Shown here in pieces: positions 1-8,647 of a stretch of 64,000 nucleotides of DNA (position 1 is the first letter of the stretch; each line of letters begins with the position of its first letter). The stretch comes from Pseudomonadota bacterium (GTDB lineage Bacteria; Pseudomonadota; Alphaproteobacteria; Rhizobiales; Aestuariivirgaceae), in assembly GCA_963205315.1 (NCBI GenBank), contig CAUJIO010000056.1, positions 30,917 to 94,916 of the forward strand, given 5' to 3'. A program made the position numbers and the translations under genes. Below the pieces are notes generated by a model that searched no databases, was not told the origin of the DNA, and saw only the letters and a list, made by a program, of their open reading frames with translations.

Positions 1-389
1 GGACAAGCTGATTTCTTGAGCACCTCATTCGATACCGAGCCGAGGACAAAGGCCTTGATGCTCCCCACGCCGGAAGCTCCCATGACAATCAGCCCTGCCT
101 CTGTTTTGAGGGCTATTTCAACGATCGTGTAAGCCACGTCCCGTGATCTTTCCTCGATGATTTCTGTCGCAGGATTGTCCCCTGCAGCGACAACCTCTAA
201 CGCCAGCGTCCTGATCTCCCGCACCTCCTCGTCGCTCCAGACCTCCGGAACATCATGGCGACCCACGACGAATTGCCTCACAAGCAGGATCTTGAGTTCT
301 GCGCCCAGCCCTTTTGCCAGTTTCGCGGCAAGTTCGAGGGCCCTGTAAGACGCTTTTGATCCATCAATTGCCGTGAGAATGCGTTTCAT
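1..389 (-). CDS. Universal stress protein (UspA family), 3' end cut by window edge
   Basis: The reverse strand opens with MKRILTAIDGSKASYRALELA and continues for about 129 residues until the window ends. The N-terminal ILTAIDGS strand-loop and the later MGASGVGSIKAFVLGSVSNEV stretch match the UspA nucleotide-binding signature G-x2-G-x9-G-S. UspA proteins are small cytoplasmic Rossmann-like proteins, often ATP-binding, induced by starvation, hypoxia and other stress. The gene is divergent from the APC permease at 420. It fits the energy-stress theme of PEP synthase, the arginine deiminase set and phosphoketolase further along. The family is clear; the exact trigger is not visible. Confidence 0.88.
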   Translation of the reverse strand, partial: MKRILTAIDGSKASYRALELAAKLAKGLGAELKILLVRQFVVGRHDVPEVWSDEEVREIRTLALEVVAAGDNPATEIIEERSRDVAYTIVEIALKTEAGLIVMGASGVGSIKAFVLGSVSNEVLKKSAC

Positions 390-419
390 GTCAGTTTGAA
401 CTCCCGCCTTGAGGTATAG

Positions 420-1646
420 ATGAACGATTCCCAGCCAAACCAGCTGAAACGAGTATTATCACTGCCGCTTGTGGTTCTCTATGGGCTTGGGATCACCATC
501 GGGGCAGGCATCTACGTGCTAGTTGGAGAAACAGCCGCGCGGGCCGGCATGCTCGCACCTTTGGCATTCATACTGGCTGCGATTGTGATGCTGTTTCCGG
601 CGCTGTGTTTTGCCGAATTGTCCGGGCGCTTTCCATTCGCGTCAGGCGCGGCGCAGTACGTCGAGGAGAGTTTTGGCAAGAGAATGCTGGGTCTTGGCAT
701 TGGCCTGCTGGTGATGGCTGCCGGGCTGATTGCTGCCAGCACGATTTCCCTTGGATCCGTCCGCTATCTCAGTTCGCTGGTTGATTTGCCCGCAAGCTTG
801 CTGCTGGTCGCAGTGGTGTCGCTGATGGGGTTTATTTGCACCTGGGGCATCAAAGAGTCGGTGATTTTTGCCAGTATTATGACGCTCCTCGAAATCAGCG
901 GTCTATTCGCGGTGATTGTCGGAGGATTCATATTCGATTACGATCTCTTGACGCATGTTAATCGGCTCTTGCCGCCATCTTGGTCGGCTGCAGTATTGAC
1001 GAGTATCCTGCAGGCAAGCTTGCTGGCATTCTTCGCGTTCATCGGTTTTGAGGGTATTTCCAATATCGCGGAGGAAACGCTCGATCCACGACGGACATTG
1101 CCGCGCGCCATCATATTCACCTTGGCATTCAGCACGGTGATCTATGTGCTGGTTGTCAGCATAGCGCTCCTGACGGTGGGGCCTGAAGAACTTTCAACAC
1201 AACAGGCGCCCTTGTCGCATTTATTTCAGCAGACAACTAGTCTCCCCGCTTCAATCATATCGTTGATCGCCGTCGTGGCGACACTCAACGGCGTTATCGT
1301 TCAGATCATCATGGTCTCGCGGTTGGCTTATGGTTTAAGCTCGCGAGGCCTGCTGCCAGAGTTCTTGCGCCAGGTCCATCCGCGCCGGAAGACGCCTGTC
1401 CTCGCGATCCTGCTGGCGACTGCACTCATCCTTTTACTAACGCTTTCTTTGCCGGTTGTGGTGCTTGCCGAATGGACTTCGCGGATCATCCTGTTCGTGT
1501 TCATGATCGTCTGCCTGGCACTGCTGCGCTTGAAGGTGAAACGGATAGAACCGCCAGCTGGAAACTTTCGCGTCAATCCGGCAATCCCTGCCCTGGGTGG
1601 CGTCCTGTGTGGCTTTCTGCTGATTGCCGATTTCATCTGGGGGTAG
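420..1646 (+). CDS. APC-superfamily amino acid permease
   Basis: This 408-residue protein is almost entirely hydrophobic helices. It has the APC N-terminal glycine motif GITIGAGIYVLVGE at about residues 24-37 and a conserved FIGFEGISNIAEE segment near residue 206, typical of basic amino acid/polyamine or cationic amino acid permeases. It lies in the inner membrane. Usual family length is 430-500 residues, so it is slightly short at the C-terminus, where it ends soon after a helix. The substrate cannot be read from sequence. The ATG is 30 bp from the divergent uspA start. The next gene starts 57 bp downstream and may be co-transcribed. Confidence 0.85.
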   Translation: MNDSQPNQLKRVLSLPLVVLYGLGITIGAGIYVLVGETAARAGMLAPLAFILAAIVMLFPALCFAELSGRFPFASGAAQYVEESFGKRMLGLGIGLLVMAAGLIAASTISLGSVRYLSSLVDLPASLLLVAVVSLMGFICTWGIKESVIFASIMTLLEISGLFAVIVGGFIFDYDLLTHVNRLLPPSWSAAVLTSILQASLLAFFAFIGFEGISNIAEETLDPRRTLPRAIIFTLAFSTVIYVLVVSIALLTVGPEELSTQQAPLSHLFQQTTSLPASIISLIAVVATLNGVIVQIIMVSRLAYGLSSRGLLPEFLRQVHPRRKTPVLAILLATALILLLTLSLPVVVLAEWTSRIILFVFMIVCLALLRLKVKRIEPPAGNFRVNPAIPALGGVLCGFLLIADFIWG

Positions 1647-1703
1647 TGTTGTGCGTCAAGAGACCTGTTTGTTGCTCGGAAATGGAAGTGAGAGGCCTTA
1701 GCA

Positions 1704-2264
1704 GTGCCAGAACCGCCTCACGTCATTGAAGTTCACCTCAGAACAGCCGAGCAGCTTTACAATTCGCTCGATCCGTCGCCCTTCCACGAGCGCGATCTCG
1801 ACGACAATGCCGAACGCTACATCGTTGGCTGGGCCCGCGAGGCGAAAAATTCTGCAAGTATGCAACTCATTGTCACCTTGCCGGACGTGGCACGCCAAGC
1901 TGAAGCCGCACAGCGCATTCCTGATTCTATCCACAACCATTTCAGCTATCGCGCGCTCCAATCGAAGCAAGATCTCCACGAGCTTCTGCGCATCGGGCGG
2001 CGGTCCCTTGCAATTGGTATTGTTATTCTGGTGCTGTGTTTCGGCGCAATCCGCTATCTCAGCCTTGTGACCGAGCAGACGACGGCTATTAGACTGATCG
2101 AAGAGAGCTTTCTGATCCTGGGGTGGGTGGCAAACTGGCGGCCATTGGAGATCTTCTTGTACGACTGGTGGCCAATCCGCCGGAAGACTGTGCTGTTTGA
2201 GCATTTGGCCGCAATGCCAGTGGAAGTTCGCACCGCATCAGAACGAGTTCCGTCGATCCCTTGA
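1704..2264 (+). CDS. Membrane-anchored protein of unknown function
   Basis: I do not recognise a named family. The 186-residue product opens with GTG and has a hydrophilic, slightly acidic N-terminal half (about residues 1-95), one clear transmembrane helix (AIGIVILVLCFGAIRYLS, about 103-120) and a second hydrophobic, Trp-rich stretch (about 132-160). The order (soluble domain, then membrane segments, then a short tail) suggests a cytoplasmic N-terminus anchored to the inner membrane. It follows the APC permease in the same direction by 57 bp and converges on the CDF transporter. It may belong to the permease transcription unit, but no function is claimed. Confidence 0.6.
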   Translation: MPEPPHVIEVHLRTAEQLYNSLDPSPFHERDLDDNAERYIVGWAREAKNSASMQLIVTLPDVARQAEAAQRIPDSIHNHFSYRALQSKQDLHELLRIGRRSLAIGIVILVLCFGAIRYLSLVTEQTTAIRLIEESFLILGWVANWRPLEIFLYDWWPIRRKTVLFEHLAAMPVEVRTASERVPSIP

Positions 2265-2323
2265 CTGCAAAAATGGAGCGCGGGCTGCAGATGGAAAGGT
2301 CGAACTCGAAACAGGTGGAAATC

Positions 2324-3211
2324 TTATAGTACCACGACGCCGGAATGCTTGGCCTTGTTCTCTGGTTCAACGTGGATGGTGACCATGGCGTCTGGCACTT
2401 TCGCCTTCAGTTTGCTCTCGATGCGATCACAGATATCGTGAGCTTCGACTACCAAAATATGTCCCGGCACCACAAGGTGGAAATCGATGAAGGTCACCTT
2501 CCCCGCGTGGCGCGTCCGCACGTCGTGCGCCTCGAGGGCACCGACCGCTTCGATGGCAATGACCTCGCGAATTTTCTTAAGGTCTTCGATGGGGACGGAT
2601 TCGTCCATCAGCCCGCTGAGTGAGGTCTTCATCACCTTCCAGCCTGACCACAGGATGTTGAAGGCCACAAGCCCGGCAAGGGCCGGGTCAAGGATAGCCC
2701 AACCCGTCTCGATGGCCAGCAGCACTCCGAACGTCACGCCGATAGAGGAAACCACATCGGACAGCAGGTGATGACCGTCTGCAACAAGGGCAGGGGAACG
2801 ATGACGGCGGCCCTGTGTGATGAGTATCCAGCACCAGACGCCGTTGATGACACTGGCGGCGCCGTTGACCAGCAGGCCCTGCAGGGGCGCATCGAGGATA
2901 CGTGGCGCCATGACGCCCTTGTAGGCCTCATTCATGATGAGGAGTGCGGCCACAATAATCATCACGCCTTCAAGGACGGCACTAAAGAACTCGGCCTTGT
3001 GGTGTCCGTATGGGTGGTTGTCATCGGCGGGGCGGGTCGCAATTTGGATGGCAATGAGGGCCGCAATTGCCGTTGCCACGTTCACGGTGCTTTCAAGGGC
3101 ATCGGAGAGTAGAGCAATCGAGCCCGTCATCTTCCACGCGAGTGCCTTCAAGGCCAGAACAACAACGCCGACGACGAGACTACCAATTGCAAGCTTGAGC
3201 GTGGTCGTCAC
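2324..3211 (-). CDS. Cation diffusion facilitator (CDF) metal exporter
   Basis: This 295-residue protein has the CDF layout: about six N-terminal membrane helices followed by a cytoplasmic ferredoxin-like domain from about residue 205. Metal-site motifs are visible: SDALES in helix 2 and DGHHLLSD in helix 5, giving the paired HD/DD-type tetrahedral site. CDF proteins export divalent cations (Zn, Fe, Mn, Co or Cd) in exchange for protons. The HD pairing suggests a zinc-like ion, but specificity is inferred only. It diverges from the broken P-type ATPase at 3324, so the two may once have formed one metal-efflux locus. Confidence 0.9.
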   Translation of the reverse strand: MTTTLKLAIGSLVVGVVVLALKALAWKMTGSIALLSDALESTVNVATAIAALIAIQIATRPADDNHPYGHHKAEFFSAVLEGVMIIVAALLIMNEAYKGVMAPRILDAPLQGLLVNGAASVINGVWCWILITQGRRHRSPALVADGHHLLSDVVSSIGVTFGVLLAIETGWAILDPALAGLVAFNILWSGWKVMKTSLSGLMDESVPIEDLKKIREVIAIEAVGALEAHDVRTRHAGKVTFIDFHLVVPGHILVVEAHDICDRIESKLKAKVPDAMVTIHVEPENKAKHSGVVVL

Positions 3212-3323
3212 AATGGTTTGTCCTCAGTTGTTATCGCGCTGCTACAGCATGCTCCTAGATGCATTGCCGAGAGTTCTGTCTGTCGCATGCCATAAAAGGT
3301 CAGGCATCAGAAAGCGCTCTGAA

Positions 3324-3898
3324 ATGACTGTCGTGGTGCGCGAAGGGTTTATCGCGCTTCGCGATGAGCCGCGTGCTGATGCCATTGCTGGAATCCGCGA
3401 GATCAAGTCTCTCGGCGTGACACCGATCATGCTGACAGACGACTACCGCGCCACTGCCGACGCCGTGGGCAAGATCGTAGGTATGGAGGTCCGGGCCGAG
3501 CTCCTGCCAGAGAACAAGCTTGAGATCATAAAGCAGCTTAACGGCAATTCTGGCGGCTTCTCCAAGGTGGGTGACGACATCAACGATGCTCCAGCTCTGG
3601 CGGCTGCGACCGTTTGCATCGCCATGGGTTCCGGGACGGACGTGGCGCTTGAGGCAGCGGATGCTGCAGTTCTCAACAACCGGATCACTGATGTTGCAGA
3701 CCTGATCCGGCTGTCGCGCCGCACCATGGCGGCGATCTCTCAGAACGTCGCGCTGGCGCTGGGGCTTAAGGCCATCTTCCTGGTGACAACAGTGGTGGGT
3801 GCAACCGGGCTCTGGATGCCATCCTTGCAGATACTGGCGCCACGGTGCTCGTCACTGCAAACGCCCTCAGATTGCTAAAGAGTATACAAACGAAGTAA
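3324..3898 (+). pseudogene. C-terminal remnant of a CadA/ZntA-like P1B-type ATPase
   Basis: Only the C-terminal third of a heavy-metal P-type ATPase survives: the end of the P domain, the hinge and the last two helices (ISQNVALALGLKAIFLVTTVVG). The metal-binding N-terminus, the CPx helix, the actuator domain and the phosphorylated DKTGT site are missing. The remaining motifs are damaged: the family MLTGDN is MLTDDY, and GDGxNDAP is GDDINDAP. After codon 3816-3818 one base appears to be lost. The family ending (ILADTGATVLVTANALRLL) continues in another frame to the TAA at 3896-3898. The fragment is therefore truncated, frameshifted and mutated at catalytic positions, and it cannot work as a pump. 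Confidence 0.85.
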
Positions 3899-4055
3899 AG
3901 GTTATACGCACTTGTTGTGCTCGGGAATGGCGGTAATTTTTCGTGGATCAGAACTTACTAAGTGTTTGCGACTGTCCTTGCGGTTTTATGGCAAGCTTCT
4001 GCCGCCCTCCCGAGGGGCAAAGCAGAAGCTCTGATTGTAGCGTCGGCTCGGACAG

Positions 4056-4442
4056 TCAGATCGCGGAAACTGCCTTAGCTAACAGCTCACGTACTTGGCC
4101 TGCGACCGCATGCAGAGCCGAATTGTTGATCGCCTGCATCGAGGCCTCTGGATCAATCGCGCTGACCTCGACTCCGCCCGTCACCTCGCGCAGGATGACG
4201 TTACACGGCAACATCGCGCCAACGCGCGGTTCCAATCCGATAGCCTGATGCGCCATTTTCGGATTACATGCCCCAAGAATGCGGTAGCGCGGCATATCCA
4301 CATCCAGCTTCTTCTTCATCGTCGCCTTCACGTCGATTTCGGTAAGAACGCCAAATCCGTGCGCTGCCAGAGCCGCACGGGTGCGGCCGTCAACCGTTTC
4401 AAAATCCGTATCCGCGATCAGGCGGTTAATTGTGTAATCCAT
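4056..4442 (-). CDS. DUF302 domain protein
   Basis: The 128-residue product carries the DUF302 fold pattern: YTINRLIADTDFETVDGRTRAALAAHGFGV at the start, RYRILGACNPKMAHQAI in the middle and the PCNVILRE strand. I chose the ATG at 4442 because it follows an AGGGTGA ribosome site and begins at the family's usual N-terminus; a longer reading frame upstream lies over the 38-residue gene. DUF302 proteins are small soluble proteins of unknown biochemistry that often sit in metal and redox clusters. The gene starts 16 bp after the small membrane peptide gene and is probably co-transcribed with it. Confidence 0.85.
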   Translation of the reverse strand: MDYTINRLIADTDFETVDGRTRAALAAHGFGVLTEIDVKATMKKKLDVDMPRYRILGACNPKMAHQAIGLEPRVGAMLPCNVILREVTGGVEVSAIDPEASMQAINNSALHAVAGQVRELLAKAVSAI

Positions 4443-4458
4443 TGGTTCACCCTTCATT

Positions 4459-4575
4459 CTATTTGCGCAAGTATTTGACCAGCGCTGCGATGGCGAGGCC
4501 GACCAGAACAAGGATGACAATTATCCAGAGCCAGCCGAATCCCATGCCAAAACCCATACCATAGTCGTTCATCAT
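4459..4575 (-). CDS. 38-residue single-helix membrane peptide
   Basis: This short frame encodes a Gly/Met-rich start (MMNDYGMGFGMGFGW) followed by one strong helix (LWIIVILVLVGLAIAALV) and a basic tail KYLRK, the pattern of an inner-membrane micropeptide with a cytoplasmic C-terminus. A good ribosome site, AGGAGA, lies 6 bp before the ATG. The stop is 16 bp before the DUF302 start, so the two form a likely operon. Similar Gly/Met-rich mini-membrane proteins occur in copper clusters, but the function is unknown. The strong ribosome site and the helix argue for a real gene. Confidence 0.6.
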   Translation of the reverse strand: MMNDYGMGFGMGFGWLWIIVILVLVGLAIAALVKYLRK

Positions 4576-4600
4576 CGGTTTCTCCTGATTTGTGACGGCG

Positions 4601-4642
4601 TAGTCTCCGCCAACCGGCGCTAGGCCCGGTTGGCGGAGACTA
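4601..4642. repeat. Perfect 17-bp inverted repeat (hairpin)
   Basis: TAGTCTCCGCCAACCGG at 4601-4617 is followed by an 8-base loop and the exact reverse complement at 4626-4642, giving a very stable 17-bp stem. It lies just upstream of the 38-residue membrane peptide gene (minus strand, start 4575). It could be the terminator of a gene now eroded to a scar, or a leader structure. There is no clear T-run on either side. Confidence 0.7.
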
Positions 4643-4698
4643 AAGCGCGTGTCAGTTGTCGCCCATCATGTCCTTACCCATGTTCGGCATGCCATCCT

Positions 4699-4969
4699 GC
4701 CACGGCCCTGCGCGATTATAACGGCACTGTGAACCCGGTCGGTCTTTTCGACCTGGAACGGAACATCCGCCCCCGTTGGTCGCGCCTACAAAGAACTCAT
4801 CGAGCAGTGGCGAGAGTTACTGCCGGCACAAAGCTTCTGCCTGATCGTCCCGATCACCCTGCCGAGAGAGTACGATGACATTGCGGTGACCCGCCGGCGT
4901 GAATGGATGCGCCAGTTCATGGCACGTCACGCCAATCCGCGATATTCGTCGTCGACACTCAAGAGGTGA
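4699..4969 (+). pseudogene. C-terminal remnant of a glycoside hydrolase-like protein
   Basis: A frame reading DYNGTVNPVGLFDLERNIRP shifts by one base within the run of C's near 4773, then continues VGRAYKELIEQWRELLPAQS and ends RYSSSTLKR before the TGA at 4967. The pattern resembles the C-terminus of beta-glucosidase-like (GH1-type) bacterial proteins. No upstream domain is present, so it is a scar of a deleted gene. Just before it, on the minus strand (about 4652-4705), a short Met-rich tail (GMPNMGKDMMGDN then stop) looks like the end of another lost gene. From 4970 to 5188 I see nothing recognisable. The hydrolase assignment is tentative. Confidence 0.4.
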
Positions 4970-5188
4970 TTCCCTGCGCATCAATGCTGGTGATTGTTAG
5001 ACAATCGAGAATTACTGTGACTTTCGGCCAGCGTGTAAAACAACCTGGTTTGCCAGCGCTCCGATGTGACCGAACGCTAAGCGACTTTTCAGTAACAGGA
5101 CTTCTTCTGCTCCGGCTGTCCGCGAAAAGTGGCAAGGTTCGAAAAGGCGCAGCGATTTCCGGAATTCAGCGACTGGACCGGTGCAGTT

Positions 5189-7618
5189 TTACTGATCTGG
5201 CATCTTAACCGATGTCTTGTGCTGCGGTGGTTCCGAACTTGGGTTCAATTCGCTTTCTGCCACCGCCCGGCAGACCCGCACAAAACTATCCGGGCTAACG
5301 GAGATTGAATCAATTCCGCATTCCACCAGGAACCTGGCAAAGTCCGGGTGATCGCTCGGAGCTTGGCCGCACAATCCGACTTTCGCGCCAGCCTTGTGCG
5401 CTTCGGTGATGACATTGCGGATCATCCATTTCACTGCATTATCCTGCTCGTCGAAGGCCGCAGCGAGCTCGGAAGAGTCGCGGTCAATACCGAGCGTAAG
5501 TTGTGTCAAGTCGTTCGACCCGATTGAGAAACCGTCGAAACGCTTGGCGAATTCGGCGGCGAGGATGACGTTCGACGGGATCTCGCACATCACATAAACT
5601 TCGAGCGCCTTTTCGCCACGCTTGAGGCCGTTACTGGCCATCGTCTCCAGCACCTTGTCGGCCTCCGCTACCGAGCGGCAAAAGGGGATCATGACGATGA
5701 CGTTTGTGAAACCCATTTCCTCCCGCAACCGCTTGATGGCGCGGCACTCGAGGGCGAAACCTTCACGATAACGTGGCGAGTAATAACGCGAGGCCCCCCG
5801 GAAGCCTATCATCGGGTTTTCCTCGGCCGGCTCGAATTCCGCCCCTCCAACGAGACTGGCGTACTCGTTCGTCTTGAAGTCGCTCATCCGGACGATGACG
5901 GGCTGCGGGTGCAATGCGGCTGCTATGCGAGCCAGACCCTGTGAAAGTCTATCGACGAAATATTCGGACTTTTCGGGGTAGCCCGAGGTGAGTTCCTCCA
6001 TTTCCCGGCGCGCTACCTCGTCTTTCAGTGTGTCAAAGCGGACGAGTGCCATGGGGTGAATACGAATATGGTTGGAGATAACAAACTCCATGCGCGCGAG
6101 GCCTACCCCGGCCGCGGGCAGCTTCCACCAGCGGAAGGCGGCTGCAGGATTCGCGAGATTCAGCATGATCTGGGTGCGGGTTGCGGGCAAGCTGCGGATG
6201 TCAATGTCTTCGCTACTGATCACCGCCGAAGCCCCGTACACGAAGCCTTCATCGCCCTCCGCGCAAGAGACTGTTACCTGCTGTTCGGTGTGCAGCACGG
6301 TTGTGGCGGTGCCGGTACCGACAATTGCGGGAAGACCCAATTCGCGGCTGACGATGGCCGCGTGCGAGGTACGCCCGCCGTGGTCGGTGACAATGGCCTT
6401 GGCGCGCTTCATGACGGGCACCCAGTCGGGATCCGTTGTCGAAGTAACGAGAATGGCCCCGTCCACAAAGCTGCCGATATCCTTGACGTCCTCGATGAGG
6501 CAGACCGTGCCCTTTACCGCCGCATCACCGATGGCAATGCCTTTGACCAGCGGCTTACCCGCGTTTGCGACTGCGAAACTGCGAAAAGCCAAGGTGTCGC
6601 GCCGGGCCTGAACGGTCTCAGGCCTCGCCTGGACGATAAAGAGTTCACCGGTTTCACCGTCTTTCGCCCACTCCATGTCCATCGGGCAGCCGTAGTGAGC
6701 CTCGATCAAGCGCGCCCAGCGGGCGAGTTGGAGTATCTCAATGTCTGACAGCACCCAGGACTGTCGCTCACTCTTGGACGTCGGAACGTTGTGCACCGGG
6801 CGTTCCGCGCTCTCGGCATAGATCATCTTGATCGCCTTTGAGCCCAGTTTCTTCTCCAAAATGGGGCGCAGGTTCTGGTCATCAAGGAATGGCTTGAAAA
6901 CCATGTACTGGTCTGGGTCTACGGCACCTTGCACCACGTTCTCGCCGAGGCCATAGGCTGCATCGATCAGCACAACTTTGTCGAAACCCGTTTCGGTATC
7001 GAGCGAGAACATCACGCCGGAGCTGCCCAGATCCGATCTCACCATGATTTGCACACCGACTGACAGCGCGACGCTCATGTGATCAAAGCCCTTGGCACGG
7101 CGGTAGCTGATGGCACGGTCGGTAAACAGGGACGCGAAGCAGCGGCGGCAGGCGTTGAGAAGGGCGCGCTCACCCGTGATATTTAAAAAGGTCTCCTGCT
7201 GGCCAGCGAAGCTCGCATCGGGAAGGTCCTCTGCTGTGGCACTGGACCGCACAGCTACCGCTGCATTGAACCGGCCTGTTAACTGGCAGAGGGTTTGATA
7301 CGCCGTAATGATGGCTGCGGCATCCCGGGCGGGCCAGTTTCCTTTGAGAATGGCGGCGCGGATGGTGGCCCCCGCGTCGGGAAGGCTGATCGATCCGGCT
7401 TCGAACTCAGAAATTGCTGCTAGGATCATACCTTCAAGGTCGTTCGCCTGTAGAAACCTGCGGTAGACGCTGGCTGTCGTTGCAAAACCCGACGGGACCC
7501 GCACCCCCGAGCCCGTCAGTTGACCGATAAGTTCTCCCAGAGAGGCGTTTTTACCGCCAACCCGCGCCACATCTTCCCGACGGAGCGTCTCGAAACCGAT
7601 GACGGGCGCCTCTGTCAT
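5189..7618 (-). CDS. ppsA: Phosphoenolpyruvate synthase (pyruvate, water dikinase)
   Basis: This 809-residue enzyme converts pyruvate and ATP to phosphoenolpyruvate, AMP and phosphate. Three domains are visible: an N-terminal ATP-grasp domain (about 1-350, with GGKNASLGEL and the SSGVMFSLDTETGF segment), the swivelling phosphohistidine domain with GGRTSHAAI (catalytic His about 419), and a C-terminal TIM barrel with the NLANPAAAFRW, IPSN and GLCGQAPSD signatures. Length matches PpsA (about 790-810). The ATG at 7618 starts the usual N-terminus. The gene stands alone, facing DUF305. In a stress island it could let pyruvate or lactate feed gluconeogenesis, or help balance AMP and ATP; that role is inferred. 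Confidence 0.95.
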   Translation of the reverse strand: MTEAPVIGFETLRREDVARVGGKNASLGELIGQLTGSGVRVPSGFATTASVYRRFLQANDLEGMILAAISEFEAGSISLPDAGATIRAAILKGNWPARDAAAIITAYQTLCQLTGRFNAAVAVRSSATAEDLPDASFAGQQETFLNITGERALLNACRRCFASLFTDRAISYRRAKGFDHMSVALSVGVQIMVRSDLGSSGVMFSLDTETGFDKVVLIDAAYGLGENVVQGAVDPDQYMVFKPFLDDQNLRPILEKKLGSKAIKMIYAESAERPVHNVPTSKSERQSWVLSDIEILQLARWARLIEAHYGCPMDMEWAKDGETGELFIVQARPETVQARRDTLAFRSFAVANAGKPLVKGIAIGDAAVKGTVCLIEDVKDIGSFVDGAILVTSTTDPDWVPVMKRAKAIVTDHGGRTSHAAIVSRELGLPAIVGTGTATTVLHTEQQVTVSCAEGDEGFVYGASAVISSEDIDIRSLPATRTQIMLNLANPAAAFRWWKLPAAGVGLARMEFVISNHIRIHPMALVRFDTLKDEVARREMEELTSGYPEKSEYFVDRLSQGLARIAAALHPQPVIVRMSDFKTNEYASLVGGAEFEPAEENPMIGFRGASRYYSPRYREGFALECRAIKRLREEMGFTNVIVMIPFCRSVAEADKVLETMASNGLKRGEKALEVYVMCEIPSNVILAAEFAKRFDGFSIGSNDLTQLTLGIDRDSSELAAAFDEQDNAVKWMIRNVITEAHKAGAKVGLCGQAPSDHPDFARFLVECGIDSISVSPDSFVRVCRAVAESELNPSSEPPQHKTSVKMPDQ

Positions 7619-7832
7619 GGCGTTTGGTCCTTCCGTAGCTGAGACGCGAAGTGTTATCCCGAAGCCGTGTCGCCGAAATGATCCAGATCAACCCGTATTA
7701 TATCACATTTTGCTGCGATAGACCGCGAACTGGACATGTTGTACGTCTACCGGGTCGCGGCTTAGGAATGGTCAATGGTGAACTTTTGGCGGCAACACGC
7801 GTTAGGGAGCGGACTCAACAAGGAGAAAACTC

Positions 7833-8282
7833 ATGTTCGCCCGTATTGCATTGATAAGCTTTTTCGCTGTTCCGTTCATTTCGACTGCCGTCCTCGCCCA
7901 GGATTCTTCGGGAGCCAATTTCAAGCTTCCTGCAGCATGTGAGCAGGCAGCCCAGATGGGCGGGAAAATGCCCGACATGAACTCGATGATGCAGGGTATG
8001 CAGAACATGGGCGGTCAGATGACCGACGCTACCAAAGGATACATGCAGGCGATGGCGGGCATGCATCCACCCATGATGCAAGGTGCAATGGCGCAAGACC
8101 CCGACGTTGCTTTCAACTGCTCAATGATCGCCCATCATCAGGGCGCGATCGCCATGGCACGAGTCGAACTCCAGTACGGCAAGGATGATCAGGCGAAGAA
8201 GATGGCTCAAAAAACCATCGATGAACAGTCGAAGGAAGTGGACGAGATGACAAAATGGGTAGAGGAGCACGCCAAAAAGTGA
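7833..8282 (+). CDS. Periplasmic DUF305 protein, Met-rich
   Basis: The 149-residue product has a signal peptide (to about residue 22, ending VLAQ), a Met/Gly-rich segment rich in MxxM pairs, and the DUF305 ferritin-like four-helix core with its signature MIAHHQGAIAMARVELQYGKD. A strong AAGGAG site precedes the ATG. DUF305 proteins are exported, His/Met-rich and commonly found with copper oxidases and efflux systems; metal binding is likely but unproven. A second, double-domain member lies at 62898-63572. Confidence 0.88.
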   Translation: MFARIALISFFAVPFISTAVLAQDSSGANFKLPAACEQAAQMGGKMPDMNSMMQGMQNMGGQMTDATKGYMQAMAGMHPPMMQGAMAQDPDVAFNCSMIAHHQGAIAMARVELQYGKDDQAKKMAQKTIDEQSKEVDEMTKWVEEHAKK

Positions 8283-8461
8283 CGATGGCGATTTTCCCGT
8301 TGTCGTGGATCGGAATAGAAGCAGTGCTTCCAAGGTTCATCTAGGGTGGTGGACCCTTCCAGTCTCTGCACCATTCCTCGAATCGCCTAACCGCGCGTCA
8401 CCTCGGCGCTGGATCTATTTTGTGAAATGCCAGGGGAGCCTTGAGATCGGCCTTCTGTATA

Positions 8462-8611
8462 ATGCCGAGAGCAGGAGTAGTTTTCTACCGGGGATGTTCC
8501 TCACCAGATTCAAGCAACGTTGTGGAAGATGCACTCCGGCTCCTCAAGCGGCAAGATGGCCCGCGTCTGGAGGACAAGATGGACGGTGCAGCTACCGGCG
8601 CGAGCCAGTAG
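8462..8611 (+). CDS. Possible 49-residue ORF in a 365-bp gap (weak)
   Basis: Between the DUF305 gene and the GAPDH gene (8283-8647) the only plausible frame starts MPRAGVVFYRGCSSPD and continues with a charged, helix-like stretch (VVEDALRLLKRQDGPRLEDK) to a stop at 8609. There is no good ribosome site and no family I recognise. The composition looks protein-like, so it may be a small gene or the tail of a lost one. The rest of the gap holds nothing I can name. Confidence 0.2.
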   Translation: MPRAGVVFYRGCSSPDSSNVVEDALRLLKRQDGPRLEDKMDGAATGASQ

Positions 8612-8647
8612 CCAGCGCTTGATTTCGCACTTACCGAGGAGGGACGG

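Noticed and set aside
6056..6748. 230-codon plus-strand frame opposite ppsA
   Set aside because: It lies inside the conserved PEP synthase gene and has no recognisable domain.
7678..7691. ATGATCCAGATCAA as a fifth FNR-type box near ppsA
   Set aside because: One half-site is mismatched (ATGAT for TTGAT); too weak to list as a site, though its position 66 bp from the ppsA start is suggestive.
8305..8622. 105-codon frame in the gap before the GAPDH gene
   Set aside because: Composition is not protein-like over most of its length, and it overlaps the somewhat better 49-codon frame; no ribosome site.
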